From Pseudacidovorax intermedius (GTDB lineage: Bacteria > Pseudomonadota > Gammaproteobacteria > Burkholderiales > Burkholderiaceae_C), in NCBI RefSeq assembly GCF_003350475.1, contig NZ_QQAV01000012.1, positions 62,001 through 126,000 on the forward strand: DNA of 64,000 bases, read 5' to 3'. Both the position numbers and the translations under genes were made by a program. Position 1 is the first letter of the stretch. Every line of letters begins with the position of its first letter. Below the pieces are notes generated by a model, which was not told the origin of the DNA, made no database searches, and saw nothing but the letters and a program-made list of their open reading frames with translations. Of this stretch, positions 21,451 to 30,510 are shown one piece after another.

Positions 21451-21465
21451 TGATAATGCTTCTCA
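21451..21465 (+). promoter_or_regulatory. Fur-box-like site upstream of the iron transporter
   Basis: TGATAATGCTTCTCA matches the 7-1-7 Fur consensus (TGATAAT-N-ATTATCA) at all 7 left and 5 of 7 right positions. It lies about 85 bases before the start of a ferric-iron binding protein gene, the usual place for iron-responsive repression. Confidence 0.55.
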
Positions 21466-21549
21466 GCCCGCAAGCACAACAACGACGAGAAGCGCGGCGC
21501 CCGTCGGCTGACCGGTCGACCTGTTCAAAAACCTGGAGTGGGAATCCCA

Positions 21550-22602
21550 ATGAAAGCATCGATCGCGCCCCGTGGCGCCTGGGCGCGCCGCGCCGTGCTC
21601 GCCGGCCTCATCGGCACCGCCGCCGTCGCCGCACAGGCCCAGGGCGAAGTCACCCTCTACACCACCCGCGAGCCCGGCCTCATCCAGCCGCTGCTGGCCG
21701 CCTTCACGCAGCAGACGCAGATCCAGGTCAAGACCGTTTTCGTCAAGGACGGCCTGGTCGAGCGGGTCAAGGCCGAGGGCCAGCGCTCGCCGGCCGATGT
21801 GCTGATGACGGTGGATGTGGGCAACCTTTTGGATCTGGTGGAGGCCGGCACCACGCAGCCCGTGCAGTCGGCCGCGCTGAATGCCGCCATTCCGGCCAAC
21901 CTGCGCGGCAGCGACGGCCAGTGGTATGCCCTGTCGATGCGGGCCCGAGTGCTGTATGCGGACAAGGGCCTGAAGCTGCCCACCTTCCGCTACGAGGACC
22001 TGGCCGATGCCAAGTGGAAGGGCAAGGTCTGCATCCGCGCCGGCCAGCATCCCTACAACACGGCCCTGGTGGCGGCCATGATCGCCCACCACGGCGAGGC
22101 GAAGACCGAGCAGTGGCTCAGCGGCGTCAAGGCCAATCTGGCGCGCAAGCCCACGGGCGGCGATCGCGACGTGGCGCGCGACATCCTGGGTGGCATCTGC
22201 GACGTGGGCCTGGCCAATTCCTACTACGTGGGCCAGATGAAGGGCTCCAAGGAAGGCAGCGACGCCCGCAAGTGGGGCGACGGCATCCAGGTCGTGCGGC
22301 CGGTGTTCGGCGGCACGCAGCCGGGCGGCACGCACGTCAACATCAGCGGAGCCGCGGTGGCCAGGCATGCGCCGCAGAAGGCCAATGCGGTCAAGCTGCT
22401 GGAGTTCCTCGTCTCCGAGCCGGCGCAGGCCATGTACGCCCAGGCCAACTACGAGTACCCGGTCCGCAAGGGTGTGGCGCTCGACCCGATCATCGGCCAG
22501 ACGATCGGCGAGCTGAAGGTCGACCCGCTGCCGCTGACCGAGATCGCCAAGCACCGCAAGCAGGCCAGCCTGCTGGTGGACAAGGTTGGCTTCGACAAGT
22601 AA
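21550..22602 (+). CDS. fbpA: Ferric iron ABC transporter, periplasmic binding protein
   Basis: This 350-residue protein is a type 2 periplasmic binding protein of the FbpA/FutA/AfuA class. After a signal peptide (MKASIAPRGAWARRAVLAGL, cleavage near AQA), the mature chain starts EVTLYTTREPGLIQPLLAAF. It contains the family elements KDGLVERVKAEG, SPADVLMTVDVGNL, SMRARVLYAD and a C-terminal YEYPVRKGVAL with a likely iron-ligand tyrosine. The ATG start is preferred over a GTG 12 bases upstream because it begins the signal peptide directly. It is the first gene of fbpABC and has a Fur-like box ahead of it. Confidence 0.9.
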   Translation: MKASIAPRGAWARRAVLAGLIGTAAVAAQAQGEVTLYTTREPGLIQPLLAAFTQQTQIQVKTVFVKDGLVERVKAEGQRSPADVLMTVDVGNLLDLVEAGTTQPVQSAALNAAIPANLRGSDGQWYALSMRARVLYADKGLKLPTFRYEDLADAKWKGKVCIRAGQHPYNTALVAAMIAHHGEAKTEQWLSGVKANLARKPTGGDRDVARDILGGICDVGLANSYYVGQMKGSKEGSDARKWGDGIQVVRPVFGGTQPGGTHVNISGAAVARHAPQKANAVKLLEFLVSEPAQAMYAQANYEYPVRKGVALDPIIGQTIGELKVDPLPLTEIAKHRKQASLLVDKVGFDK

Positions 22603-22624
22603 GCCGCTGCGCTTCGTGCCCTTC

Positions 22625-24298
22625 ATGCGCCGCCCCGCGGGCCTGCGTCCCGTCGGGCGGCTTTGGCATGCGGCCACGGTCGCCATCGCCCTGGGCGTGC
22701 TGGCGCCGGTGGTCAGCCTCGTCTGGCTGGCCCTGGGCGCCGACCTGACGCACTGGACGCACCTGGCCACGCATGTGCTGCCCGAGGCCGCGCTCAACAC
22801 CGCGCTGCTGCTGGCGGGCGTGGGCGCCCTTACCCTGCTGGTGGGCACCGGCTGCGCGTGGCTGGTGGCCACCTGCGACTTTCCGGGCCATCGCTGGCTG
22901 CAGTGGGCGCTGCTGCTGCCGCTGGCCATGCCGACGTACATCGTGGCCTTCGCCTACCTGGACCTGCTGCATCCGCTCGGGCCGGTGCAGGGCGCCATCC
23001 GCTGGGCTCTTGGCTACGACAGCCCGCGGCAGTTCCGCCTGCCCGACCTGCGCTCCATGGGCGGCGCGGTGTTCGTGCTGGGCATGGTGCTGTACCCCTA
23101 TGTCTACATGACGGCGCGGGCCATGTTCGTGACCCAGCCCGCGCACCTGATGGAGGCCGCGCGCCTGCTGGGCGAAGGGCGCTGGGGCGCCTTCCGGCGC
23201 GTGGCGCTGCCGCTGGCCCGCCCGGCCCTGGCGGTAGGCCTGAGCCTGGCGCTGCTGGAGACGCTCAACGACATCGGTGCCTCGGAGTTCCTGGGCGTCA
23301 ACACGCTCACCGTGGCGGTCTACACCACCTGGATCACGCGCTCCGACCTGGCGGGCGCCGCACAGATCGCCATCGCCATGCTGCTCATGGTGGTCGCGCT
23401 GGTGCTGCTGGAGCGCCACGGCCGCCGGCACCAGCGCTTCGGCTCGGCGCAGCGCATGCGCGCGGTGACACCGCGGCGCCTGCAGGGGCCGGCCGCCCTG
23501 GGCGCCACGCTGGCCGCGCTGCTGCCGGTGCTGATCGGCTTCGTGGCGCCCGCCGCCTACCTGGTGTGGGAAACCATCAAGCGCCTGCGGCTGGGCGGCG
23601 GCGTCTCGCCCGCTCTCATTGGCAGCCTGGGCAACACGCTGGCCGTGGCGCTGGGCGTGACGGTGCTGGCCGTGGCCGCCGGGCTGGTGGTGGCCTGGGC
23701 CACGCGGCAGCCGCCCGGTGCGCTGACGCCGCGCCGCTGGCCCGCACGCGCCGCCAGCCTGGGCTATGCGCTGCCCGGCACCGTGCTGGCCATCGGCCTG
23801 CTCACACCGGCGCTTGCGGCCGATGCCGGCGTTGCCACGCTCTTCGGCCTGCCTGGACTTCCGCTGATGAGCCTTGGCGTGGTGCTGGTGGTGGCCTGCA
23901 CGATCCGCTTCCTGGCCATGCCCGTGGGCGGCATCGAAGCCGGGCTGTCGCGCATTCCCGCCTCGCTCGAACAGGCGGCGCGCCTGCTGGGCGAAAGCCC
24001 GCTGGGCACGCTGCGCCGCGTACACCTGCCACTGCTGCGCCCTGCCCTGTCGGCCGGCGCGTTGCTGGTCTTCGTGGACGCCATGAAGGAACTGCCCGCC
24101 ACGCTGCTGCTGCGCCCCGCCGACTTCGACACCCTGGCCACCTGGCTTTATGCCGAGGCCGCCCGCGGCACCTACGAGGAAGGCGCCATCGCCGCCCTGT
24201 TGATCGTGCTGGCCGGCCTGCTGCCCGTGGCCCTGCTGGCCCGCACGCCCGTCAGCGGCGCGGCGGTGCAGGCCGACGACATCACGCCCCATCCATGA
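22625..24298 (+). CDS. fbpB: Ferric iron ABC transporter, fused permease
   Basis: The permease contains two fused BPD_transp_1 domains, as in FbpB/SfuB, with about twelve helices. The EAA-type cytoplasmic loop occurs twice, as MEAARLLGEGRWGAFRRVAL and as EQAARLLGESPLGTLRRVHL, each followed by LPLARPAL or LPLLRPALS. It forms the inner-membrane channel for Fe3+ delivered by the upstream binding protein. The chosen ATG gives 557 residues and begins MRRPAGLRPVGRL just after the fbpA stop. An in-frame TTG at 22586, overlapping fbpA, is an alternative. The stop overlaps the ATPase start (ATGA). Confidence 0.9.
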   Translation: MRRPAGLRPVGRLWHAATVAIALGVLAPVVSLVWLALGADLTHWTHLATHVLPEAALNTALLLAGVGALTLLVGTGCAWLVATCDFPGHRWLQWALLLPLAMPTYIVAFAYLDLLHPLGPVQGAIRWALGYDSPRQFRLPDLRSMGGAVFVLGMVLYPYVYMTARAMFVTQPAHLMEAARLLGEGRWGAFRRVALPLARPALAVGLSLALLETLNDIGASEFLGVNTLTVAVYTTWITRSDLAGAAQIAIAMLLMVVALVLLERHGRRHQRFGSAQRMRAVTPRRLQGPAALGATLAALLPVLIGFVAPAAYLVWETIKRLRLGGGVSPALIGSLGNTLAVALGVTVLAVAAGLVVAWATRQPPGALTPRRWPARAASLGYALPGTVLAIGLLTPALAADAGVATLFGLPGLPLMSLGVVLVVACTIRFLAMPVGGIEAGLSRIPASLEQAARLLGESPLGTLRRVHLPLLRPALSAGALLVFVDAMKELPATLLLRPADFDTLATWLYAEAARGTYEEGAIAALLIVLAGLLPVALLARTPVSGAAVQADDITPHP

Positions 24299-24987
24299 CC
24301 GCTGCCGACCTGCACATCGACCACCTCCGCCTCGGCTACGACACGCCGCGCGGCCTCCACACCGTGGTGGACGGCTTCTCGCTGACGCTCGAGGGTGGCC
24401 ACATCGGCTGTCTGCTGGGCCCCTCGGGCTGCGGCAAGACCACGGTGCTGCGGGCCGTGGCCGGCTTCGAACCGGTGCGCGGCGGGCACATCCGGCTGGG
24501 CGACCAGCTGCTGTCGGCACCCGGCGTGCATCTGGCGCCGGAGCGGCGACAGGTGGGCATGGTGTTCCAGGAATACGCGCTCTTTCCGCACCTCACGGCC
24601 GCGCAGAACGTCGCCTTCGGCCTGCGCCGGCAGCCGCGGCCCGCGCAGGAGGCGCGCGTGCGCGAGCTGCTGGGCGTGGTCGGCCTGGCCGAGGCTGCCA
24701 GCCGCTATCCGCATGAACTGTCCGGCGGCCAGCAGCAGCGCATCGCCCTCGCCCGCGCTCTGGCGCCTGCGCCCGCGCTGCTGCTGATGGACGAGCCCTT
24801 CTCCAACCTCGACGGCGCCACGCGCCAGAACCTGACGGTGCAGGTGCGCGACATCCTGCGCGCCGCGGGACAGACCGCCATCCTCGTCACGCACCACGAG
24901 GCCGAAGCCCACACCATGGCCGACCGCATCGGCGTGATGCACAACGGCCGGCTGGCGCAATGGCGGGAGATGGCGCGGCCCGTCTGA
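24295..24987 (+). CDS. fbpC: Ferric iron ABC transporter, ATPase
   Basis: This ABC ATPase of 230 residues energises the permease encoded just upstream, whose stop codon it overlaps. Walker A is GPSGCGKTT (about 42-50), the Q loop [11 protein letters not shown], the signature [15 protein letters not shown], Walker [13 protein letters not shown], and the switch histidine lies in [11 protein letters not shown]. At 230 residues it is shorter than typical FbpC (about 350) and lacks most of the C-terminal regulatory TOBE region, ending soon after [13 protein letters not shown]. It may therefore lack the usual feedback domain, but the catalytic core is complete. Confidence 0.9.
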   Translation: MTAADLHIDHLRLGYDTPRGLHTVVDGFSLTLEGGHIGCLLGPSGCGKTTVLRAVAGFEPVRGGHIRLGDQLLSAPGVHLAPERRQVGMVFQEYALFPHLTAAQNVAFGLRRQPRPAQEARVRELLGVVGLAEAASRYPHELSGGQQQRIALARALAPAPALLLMDEPFSNLDGATRQNLTVQVRDILRAAGQTAILVTHHEAEAHTMADRIGVMHNGRLAQWREMARPV

Positions 24988-25082
24988 TCGCGGGGGGGCA
25001 ACAGCGGGCTTTCGCCGCGAGGCGGGACGACGAATCGGCCACACCGGAGAATCCGGGCTTTCGTTCTCTCCCCCACGACACC

Positions 25083-25499
25083 ATGCGACTGCTGCACACC
25101 ATGCTGCGCGTTGGCAACCTCCAGCGCTCCATCGACTTCTACACCCAGGTGCTCGGCATGAACCTGCTGCGCACCAGCGAGAACCCCGAATACAAGTACA
25201 GCCTGGCCTTCCTGGGCTTCGGCAACGGCAACCCGGAGCAGGCCGAGATCGAGCTGACCTACAACTGGGGCACCGACAGCTACGAGATGGGCACCGCCTA
25301 CGGCCACATCGCCCTGGGCGTGCCAGATGCCTACGCCGCCTGCGACAAGATCAAGGCGGCCGGCGGCAACGTGACGCGCGAACCGGGGCCGGTGAAGGGC
25401 GGCACGACGGTCATCGCATTCGTGACGGATCCGGATGGGTACAAGATCGAACTGATCCAACGCAAGGACGACGCCGGCACCGGCCAGGGCCTGCGCTGA
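25083..25499 (+). CDS. gloA: Lactoylglutathione lyase (glyoxalase I)
   Basis: GloA converts the methylglyoxal-glutathione hemithioacetal to S-lactoylglutathione in the cytosol. The 138 residues follow the proteobacterial enzyme closely: [20 protein letters not shown], the metal His in [18 protein letters not shown], a Glu in [20 protein letters not shown] (second His) and [12 protein letters not shown] (second Glu). This short form with these four ligands is the nickel-dependent type. The start is the ATG after CCCCCACGACACC; an upstream extension in the same frame overlaps the fbpC end and is not supported. Confidence 0.95.
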   Translation: MRLLHTMLRVGNLQRSIDFYTQVLGMNLLRTSENPEYKYSLAFLGFGNGNPEQAEIELTYNWGTDSYEMGTAYGHIALGVPDAYAACDKIKAAGGNVTREPGPVKGGTTVIAFVTDPDGYKIELIQRKDDAGTGQGLR

Positions 25500-25544
25500 C
25501 CGCTGTGCGGTGCGGCGCACTGTCGCATCGCATTGCCCGCCGAC

Positions 25545-26498
25545 TCACTGGCCGGCTGCTTCGCCCGGCAGGCTCACCAGCCGCCACAGCGACTCCGCCA
25601 GCTCCGACATCGCCGCGGGCTGGCGGTACAGCCGGATGTCCACCGGCACCCGCCATTCGCCATCGCCTGCATCTACCAACGCGCCGCTGTGCAGCTCGTC
25701 CTGCACCAGGCTGGCCGGCAACCAGGCCACGCCCTTGCCTTCGCGCACCATGGCCTTGAGCAGGATGGCGTGGTGGGCCGTGAAGACGATGGAGGCGCGG
25801 GGTTCAACGGCGGCTTGCGCCTCGTCGCCAAACCACTCGCGCAGTTGGGCACGCAGGATGCGCCCCAGGCCCGAAGCCTCGCTGTAGGCCAGCACGGGCA
25901 GCGGGCCACCCGCGGCCAGGTCGTGCAGCGGCCGGCCCTGCGCATCCGGGGCCGACAGCGGCAGCAGCACATCGCCATCCAGCCGCAGCCACGGATGCTG
26001 CGCCTCGTCCAGCCGGCCCGCCACCTCGGCATGGCCATGGCACAGCACGAACTGCACGCGCCGCTGAAGCGCCAGGTCCTCGCAGGCCAGGGAGCTGTCC
26101 GACAGCGTCTGCACCGGGCCGATGCGCAGCCGCCCTTCCAGGCCAGCCAGCCAGGTCGGGAACCAGGTCAGCGACAGCACATGCGTGGCCGCGAAGCGCA
26201 GGCTGGCCGCGGCCGATTCATGGGCCGCCCGCGCCTTCTGCCGCGCCGCCTCCAGCCCGGCCAGTACGCCGCGCAGCAGCGGCAGAAAGCGCTGGCCCGC
26301 CGCCGTGAGCGCCACCGGATGGGCGCTGCGGTCGCACAGCTCCACGCCTGCCCATTCCTCCAGGGACCGGATGTGCCGGCTGAACGCCGGCTGCGCGATG
26401 TGCCGCACCTCGGCCGCGCGCGAGAAGCTGCCGGTGTCGGCCAGCGCGACGAAGTCTTCCAGCCAATCGAGGTCGAGGGGGCGGTTGCCCGGGCCCAT
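25545..26498 (-). CDS. LysR-family transcriptional regulator
   Basis: The 317-residue LysR protein starts MGPGNRPLDLDWLEDFVALA. Its helix-turn-helix reads TGSFSRAAEVRHIAQPAFSR then HIRSLEEWAGVELCDR, and the effector domain follows from about residue 90. The start was chosen to match the usual LysR opening; the frame is open further upstream over the divergent control region. It faces the aldolase-Bug-SDR-tartrate dehydratase operon across 127 bases and probably activates it in the presence of the transported hydroxy-acid, by analogy with other LysR/Bug loci. Confidence 0.88.
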   Translation of the reverse strand: MGPGNRPLDLDWLEDFVALADTGSFSRAAEVRHIAQPAFSRHIRSLEEWAGVELCDRSAHPVALTAAGQRFLPLLRGVLAGLEAARQKARAAHESAAASLRFAATHVLSLTWFPTWLAGLEGRLRIGPVQTLSDSSLACEDLALQRRVQFVLCHGHAEVAGRLDEAQHPWLRLDGDVLLPLSAPDAQGRPLHDLAAGGPLPVLAYSEASGLGRILRAQLREWFGDEAQAAVEPRASIVFTAHHAILLKAMVREGKGVAWLPASLVQDELHSGALVDAGDGEWRVPVDIRLYRQPAAMSELAESLWRLVSLPGEAAGQ

Positions 26499-26625
26499 GG
26501 GCGTCTCCTGCGAGGCCGCACGGCCCGCGATAGTTGTATGCGATTCGAGTATTGGACGGTCAGCGGGCCGGCGCGGAATCATCCGCTCCGCTTCCTTCAC
26601 CCATCGCACCGCACGGAGACCTGCA

Positions 26626-27564
26626 ATGCCGTCCATCGAAAATTATCGGGGGATCATCCCCGCCATCGCCTGCCCCTTCACCCCCGACCATCGCATCGAC
26701 GAGCCGGCCCTGCGCCAGCTCGCCAGCTGGCTCGGCGGCCATGAGGGCGTGGTGGCCGTGATGACCAACGGCCACACGGGCGAGGTGTTCTCGCTCACCC
26801 CCGCAGAACGGGCCGAGGTCACGCGCATCGTGGCCGACGAACTGCGCGGCCGTCTGCCGGTGATCTCGTCCATCGTCTGCGAAGGCCTGGCCGAGGCGGC
26901 CGAACATGCACGCGCCGCCCAGGCCGCCGGCGCCGCGGCGCTGGACGTGATGCCGCCCCACCACTGGCTGCGCTTCGGCTTCACGCCCGGCCATGCGCTG
27001 CAGTACTTCGAGGCCATCCACCGCGCCGCGCCCGAGCTGGACCTGGTCTGCCACGTCTACCCCGCCTGGACACGCGCTTCGTACAGCTCGCAGCTGCTCG
27101 CCGAGCTGGCCCGCCTGCCCTACCTGCAGGCCTTCAAGGTCGGTCAGCGGGACATGAACAAGTACGCCCGCGACATCCAGGCCATCCGCGAGGCCAACCC
27201 GGCCAAGGCGATCCTGACCTGTCACGACGAATACCTGCTCGCCTCCATGGTGCAGGGCGTGGACGGCGCGCTGGTGGGCTTCGCCACCTTCATCCCGCAG
27301 CTCATCATCGACCTGTGGGCCGCGGTGAAGGCCGGCGACCTGAAGAAGGCGATGGCCATCCAGGCCGTGATCACGCCGTTGAAGGACGCCGTCTACGGCG
27401 GCGGCGAGCCCACGGGCGAGGCCCACGCCCGCATGAAGGGCGGCATGTACCTGGCCGGCGTGCTGGAGCGCGCCACCGTGCGGCCGCCCACCGAGGCGCC
27501 CAACCCGCAGGAGATGGACGCCCTGCGTGCCGCCTGCCGCCAGGCCGGCCTGCTGCGCCGCTGA
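26626..27564 (+). CDS. DapA-family class I aldolase/dehydratase
   Basis: This 312-residue TIM-barrel protein belongs to the dihydrodipicolinate synthase/N-acetylneuraminate lyase superfamily. It begins SIENYRGIIPAIACPFTPDH, has the barrel motif NGHTGEVFSLTPAERAEV, the conserved Tyr in DLVCHVYPAWTR, and a Schiff-base lysine candidate in LQAFKVGQRD. Its place as first gene of a catabolic operon argues against lysine biosynthesis and for a retro-aldol or dehydration step on a sugar acid or hydroxy-acid. The start was chosen by homology; the upstream part of the frame overlaps the divergent LysR gene. The exact reaction is unknown. Confidence 0.82.
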   Translation: MPSIENYRGIIPAIACPFTPDHRIDEPALRQLASWLGGHEGVVAVMTNGHTGEVFSLTPAERAEVTRIVADELRGRLPVISSIVCEGLAEAAEHARAAQAAGAAALDVMPPHHWLRFGFTPGHALQYFEAIHRAAPELDLVCHVYPAWTRASYSSQLLAELARLPYLQAFKVGQRDMNKYARDIQAIREANPAKAILTCHDEYLLASMVQGVDGALVGFATFIPQLIIDLWAAVKAGDLKKAMAIQAVITPLKDAVYGGGEPTGEAHARMKGGMYLAGVLERATVRPPTEAPNPQEMDALRAACRQAGLLRR

Positions 27565-27609
27565 GCCGTCCGCACGGCTCCTCGGAACAACGACACCGGA
27601 GACAACACC

Positions 27610-28578
27610 ATGCTGCAACGCAGACGCTTCTTGCACGGCGCCCTGGGCGCCGCCACGCTGGCCGCCGCCGCGCCCGTGATGGCGCAGGGCTGGCCCAACC
27701 GGGTGGTGCGGGTGATCATTCCCTTCCCGCCCGGCGGCACGCTCGACACGGTCGGCCGCATGCTGGCCCAGAAGCTGGGCGAGCAGATGGGCCAGACCTT
27801 CCTGGTCGAGAACCGTCCGGGCGGCAATGGCGCCATCGGCGCCGAGGTGGTGGCCAAGGCGGGCAACGACGGCTACACGCTGCTGTTCAACGCCTCGACC
27901 TTCACCACGGCGCCGATGACGATGAAGTCGGTGCGCTACGACGTGGTGCGCGATTTCGCGCCGGTGGCGCTGGTGGCCAAGGCGCCGCTGTCGGTGGCGG
28001 TCAACAAGAACCTGCCGATCACCGACGTGCGCTCGCTCATGGCCTACGCCAAGTCCAACCCCGGCAAGATGACCTTCGCCGTGGGCTCCATCGGCTCGGC
28101 CGGCCACCTGGCCACGGAGCTGTTGCGCCGCGCCGGCAATCTGGACTACCTGATCGTGCCCTACAAGGGCACGGCGCCCGCCTTCCAGGACCTGATCGGC
28201 GGGCAGATCGACGGCTTCATCGACCCGATCCTCGGCTCGCTGCAGTACCACAAGAGCGGCATGCTGCGCGTGGTGGCCGTCACCTCGGCCCAGCGCGCGG
28301 CCAGCCTGCCCGATGTGCCGACGGTGGCCGAGACGCTGCCGGGCTACGAGTTCTACAGCTGGTACGGCCTGTGGGCGCCGGCCGGGACGCCGGCCGACAT
28401 CACCCGCCGCCTCAATGCCGAGACCAACAAGGCCCTGTCCGGCGAGATGAAGACGCTGCTGGGTTCGCAGGGCCTACTGCTCACGCCGGGCACGGCGGAG
28501 GAATTCGCCGCCTTCCAGCAGGCCGACATGGAGCGCTCGCGCAAGATCATCACGGAGGGCAACATCCGTGTCGATTGA
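27610..28578 (+). CDS. Bug-family tripartite tricarboxylate-type substrate-binding protein
   Basis: This 322-residue periplasmic binding protein has a signal peptide with a double arginine (QRRRFLHGALGAATLAAAAP, cleavage near VMAQG). The mature start WPNRVVRVIIPFPPGGTLDT holds the PFPPGG carboxylate-binding loop that defines Bug/TctC proteins. Later conserved elements are GGNGAIGAEVVAKA, YKGTAPAFQDLIGGQID and WYGLWAPAGTPADI. No TctA or TctB genes are nearby, as is common for the expanded Bug families of Burkholderiales. By context the ligand is a tartrate-like dicarboxylate. Its stop overlaps the SDR start. Confidence 0.92.
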   Translation: MLQRRRFLHGALGAATLAAAAPVMAQGWPNRVVRVIIPFPPGGTLDTVGRMLAQKLGEQMGQTFLVENRPGGNGAIGAEVVAKAGNDGYTLLFNASTFTTAPMTMKSVRYDVVRDFAPVALVAKAPLSVAVNKNLPITDVRSLMAYAKSNPGKMTFAVGSIGSAGHLATELLRRAGNLDYLIVPYKGTAPAFQDLIGGQIDGFIDPILGSLQYHKSGMLRVVAVTSAQRAASLPDVPTVAETLPGYEFYSWYGLWAPAGTPADITRRLNAETNKALSGEMKTLLGSQGLLLTPGTAEEFAAFQQADMERSRKIITEGNIRVD

Positions 28579-29278
28579 AGGCAGCACCGCGCAGCCGCAT
28601 GCCGTGGTCAGCGGCAGCAGCAGCGGCATCGGGCGCGCCATCGCCATGGCGCTGCTCGATGCCGGCTGGCAGGTCAGCGGGCTGGATGCCGCGCCTGCGT
28701 CGATCGCGCACGCGGCCTTCGCGGGCCACGCCATCGATCTGCGCAACGGCGCCGCCATCGCCCGCCTGTGCGCCACGCTGTCGCCCGTCCAGGCCCTGGT
28801 GCATGCGGCCGGCGTGCTGCGCGTCGGCCCGCTGGGCCAGCTCGATGCCGAGGCCGGCGAGCTGATGTGGCGCCTTCATGTGGACGCCGCCAGCCGCCTG
28901 GCCGATGCGCTCGTGCCCGGCATGGCCGAGCGCGGGCTCGGGCGTGTCGTCTTCATCGGCAGCCGCGTGGCGCAGGGCATGCCCGGCCGCAGCCAGTACG
29001 CGGCCACCAAGGCCGCGCTGGTGGCGCTGGCCCGCAGCTGGGGCGCCGAGGTGGCGACGCAGGGCGTGACGGTCAACGTCATCTCGCCCGCCGCCACGGC
29101 CACCGGCATGCTGCAGGACCCGGCCCGCGCCGGCAGCGCACCGCGGCTGCCGCCCATCGGCCGGCTGATCGAGCCGGCGGAAATCGCCGCCCTCGCCACC
29201 TTCCTCCTCTCGCCTCAGGCGGCGGCCATCACCGGGCAGGACATCGCCATCTGCGGCGGCTCGTCGCTGCCGCGCTGA
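28568..29278 (+). CDS. Short-chain dehydrogenase/reductase (SDR)
   Basis: The classical SDR has 236 residues with a GTG start overlapping the Bug gene by 11 bases. The nucleotide loop is VVSGSSSGIGRAIAMALL (TGxxxGxG variant with Ser), the catalytic set is Ser in IGSRVAQ, and Tyr-Lys in SQYAATKAAL (YxxxK). The C-terminal pattern GQDIAICGGSSLPR closes the fold. The adenosine-binding loop carries Asp (GLDAAPAS), which favours NAD(H). Its place between the binding protein and a tartrate dehydratase suggests oxidation of a hydroxy-acid intermediate; the substrate is not deducible. Confidence 0.88.
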   Translation: MSIEGSTAQPHAVVSGSSSGIGRAIAMALLDAGWQVSGLDAAPASIAHAAFAGHAIDLRNGAAIARLCATLSPVQALVHAAGVLRVGPLGQLDAEAGELMWRLHVDAASRLADALVPGMAERGLGRVVFIGSRVAQGMPGRSQYAATKAALVALARSWGAEVATQGVTVNVISPAATATGMLQDPARAGSAPRLPPIGRLIEPAEIAALATFLLSPQAAAITGQDIAICGGSSLPR

Positions 29279-29320
29279 GCCTGCTCCTTTTTTCTTTGAC
29301 CTTTTACCCACGCGCTTGCC

Positions 29321-30487
29321 ATGAAGATCGTCAACATCCTCGAATCCACGCGGCCCATCAAATCCAACATCCGCAACGCCTACATCGACTTCTCGAAGAT
29401 GACCCTGAGCCTGGTGGCCGTGGTCACCGACGTGATCCGCGACGGGCGGCCGGTGATCGGCTACGGCTTCAACTCCAACGGCCGCTACGGCCAGGGCGCG
29501 CTGATGCGCGAGCGCTTCATCCCGCGCGTGCTGGAGGCCGACCCGGCCAGCCTGCGCGACGAGACGGGCGACAACCTTGACCCGCACCGCATCTGGGCCT
29601 GCATGATGAGCAACGAGAAGCCGGGCGGCCATGGCGAGCGCTCGGTGGCGGTCGGCACCATCGACATGGCGGTGTGGGACGCCGTGGCCAAGATCGAGGG
29701 CAAGCCGCTCTTCCAGCTGCTGGCCGAGCGCTACGGCAACGGCCAGGCCAACCCGCGCGTCTTCGTCTACGCGGCCGGCGGCTACTACCACCCGGGCAAG
29801 GGCCTGGATGGCCTGCGCCAGGAGATGGAGGGCTACCTGGCCCGCGGCTACTCGGTGGTCAAGATGAAGATCGGCGGCGCGCCGCTGGCCGAGGACTGCG
29901 AGCGCATCGAGGCGGTGCTCAAGATGCTGGCGCCCGGCCAGCAACTGGCGGTGGACGCCAACGGCCGATTCGACCTGCCCACGGCGCTCGACTACGGCCG
30001 CGCCCTGTCGCAGTACCCACTCTTCTGGTACGAAGAGGCCGGAGATCCGCTGGACTACGAGTTGCAGGCCCGCCTGGGCGAGGCCTATGCCGGTCCGCTG
30101 GCCACGGGCGAGAACCTGTTCTCCATGCAGGACGCGCGCAACCTGATCCGCCATGGCGGCATGCGGCCCGACCGCGACTGGCTGCAGTTCGACTGCGCGC
30201 TGAGCTATGGCCTGGTCGAGTACCTGCGCACGCTCGACATGCTCAAGGACCATGGCTGGTCACCCAGCCGCTGCATTCCGCACGGCGGGCACCAGATGTC
30301 GCTGGCCATCGCGGCCGGCCTGGGCCTGGGTGGCAACGAAAGCTACCCCGACCTGTTCCAGCCCTACGGCGGCTTTCCCGATGGCGTGAAGGTGGACAAC
30401 GGCCATGTGCACCTGCCCCCGCTGCCGGGCATCGGCTTCGAGGGCAAGGCCGACCTGATCGCCGAGATGCACGCGCTCGCGCGCTGA
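29321..30487 (+). CDS. tarD: D(-)-tartrate dehydratase (enolase superfamily)
   Basis: This 388-residue member of the mandelate racemase/enolase superfamily closely resembles, from memory, the Bradyrhizobium D-tartrate dehydratase, which converts D-tartrate to oxaloacetate. Shared tracts include SNIRNAYIDFSKM, GYGFNSNGRYGQGALMRERF, NEKPGGHGERSVAVGTIDMA and PSRCIPHGGHQMSL. The catalytic residues fit: K181 and K183 in VVKMKIGG, metal ligands D212 (AVDANGRF), E238 (WYEEAGDP) and E264 (ATGENLF), and H321 in CIPHGGH. It lies 42 bases behind the SDR gene and ends the operon. This is the most specific functional clue in the cluster. Confidence 0.88.
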   Translation: MKIVNILESTRPIKSNIRNAYIDFSKMTLSLVAVVTDVIRDGRPVIGYGFNSNGRYGQGALMRERFIPRVLEADPASLRDETGDNLDPHRIWACMMSNEKPGGHGERSVAVGTIDMAVWDAVAKIEGKPLFQLLAERYGNGQANPRVFVYAAGGYYHPGKGLDGLRQEMEGYLARGYSVVKMKIGGAPLAEDCERIEAVLKMLAPGQQLAVDANGRFDLPTALDYGRALSQYPLFWYEEAGDPLDYELQARLGEAYAGPLATGENLFSMQDARNLIRHGGMRPDRDWLQFDCALSYGLVEYLRTLDMLKDHGWSPSRCIPHGGHQMSLAIAAGLGLGGNESYPDLFQPYGGFPDGVKVDNGHVHLPPLPGIGFEGKADLIAEMHALAR

Positions 30488-30510
30488 GTGGCCAGCCGCG
30501 GGCGCGCCCC

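Noticed and set aside
26530-26552. ATAG...GTAT segment as the operator of the LysR gene at 25545-26498
   Set aside because: The symmetry is too short and the spacing too loose to stand out from the background of a 127-base gap.
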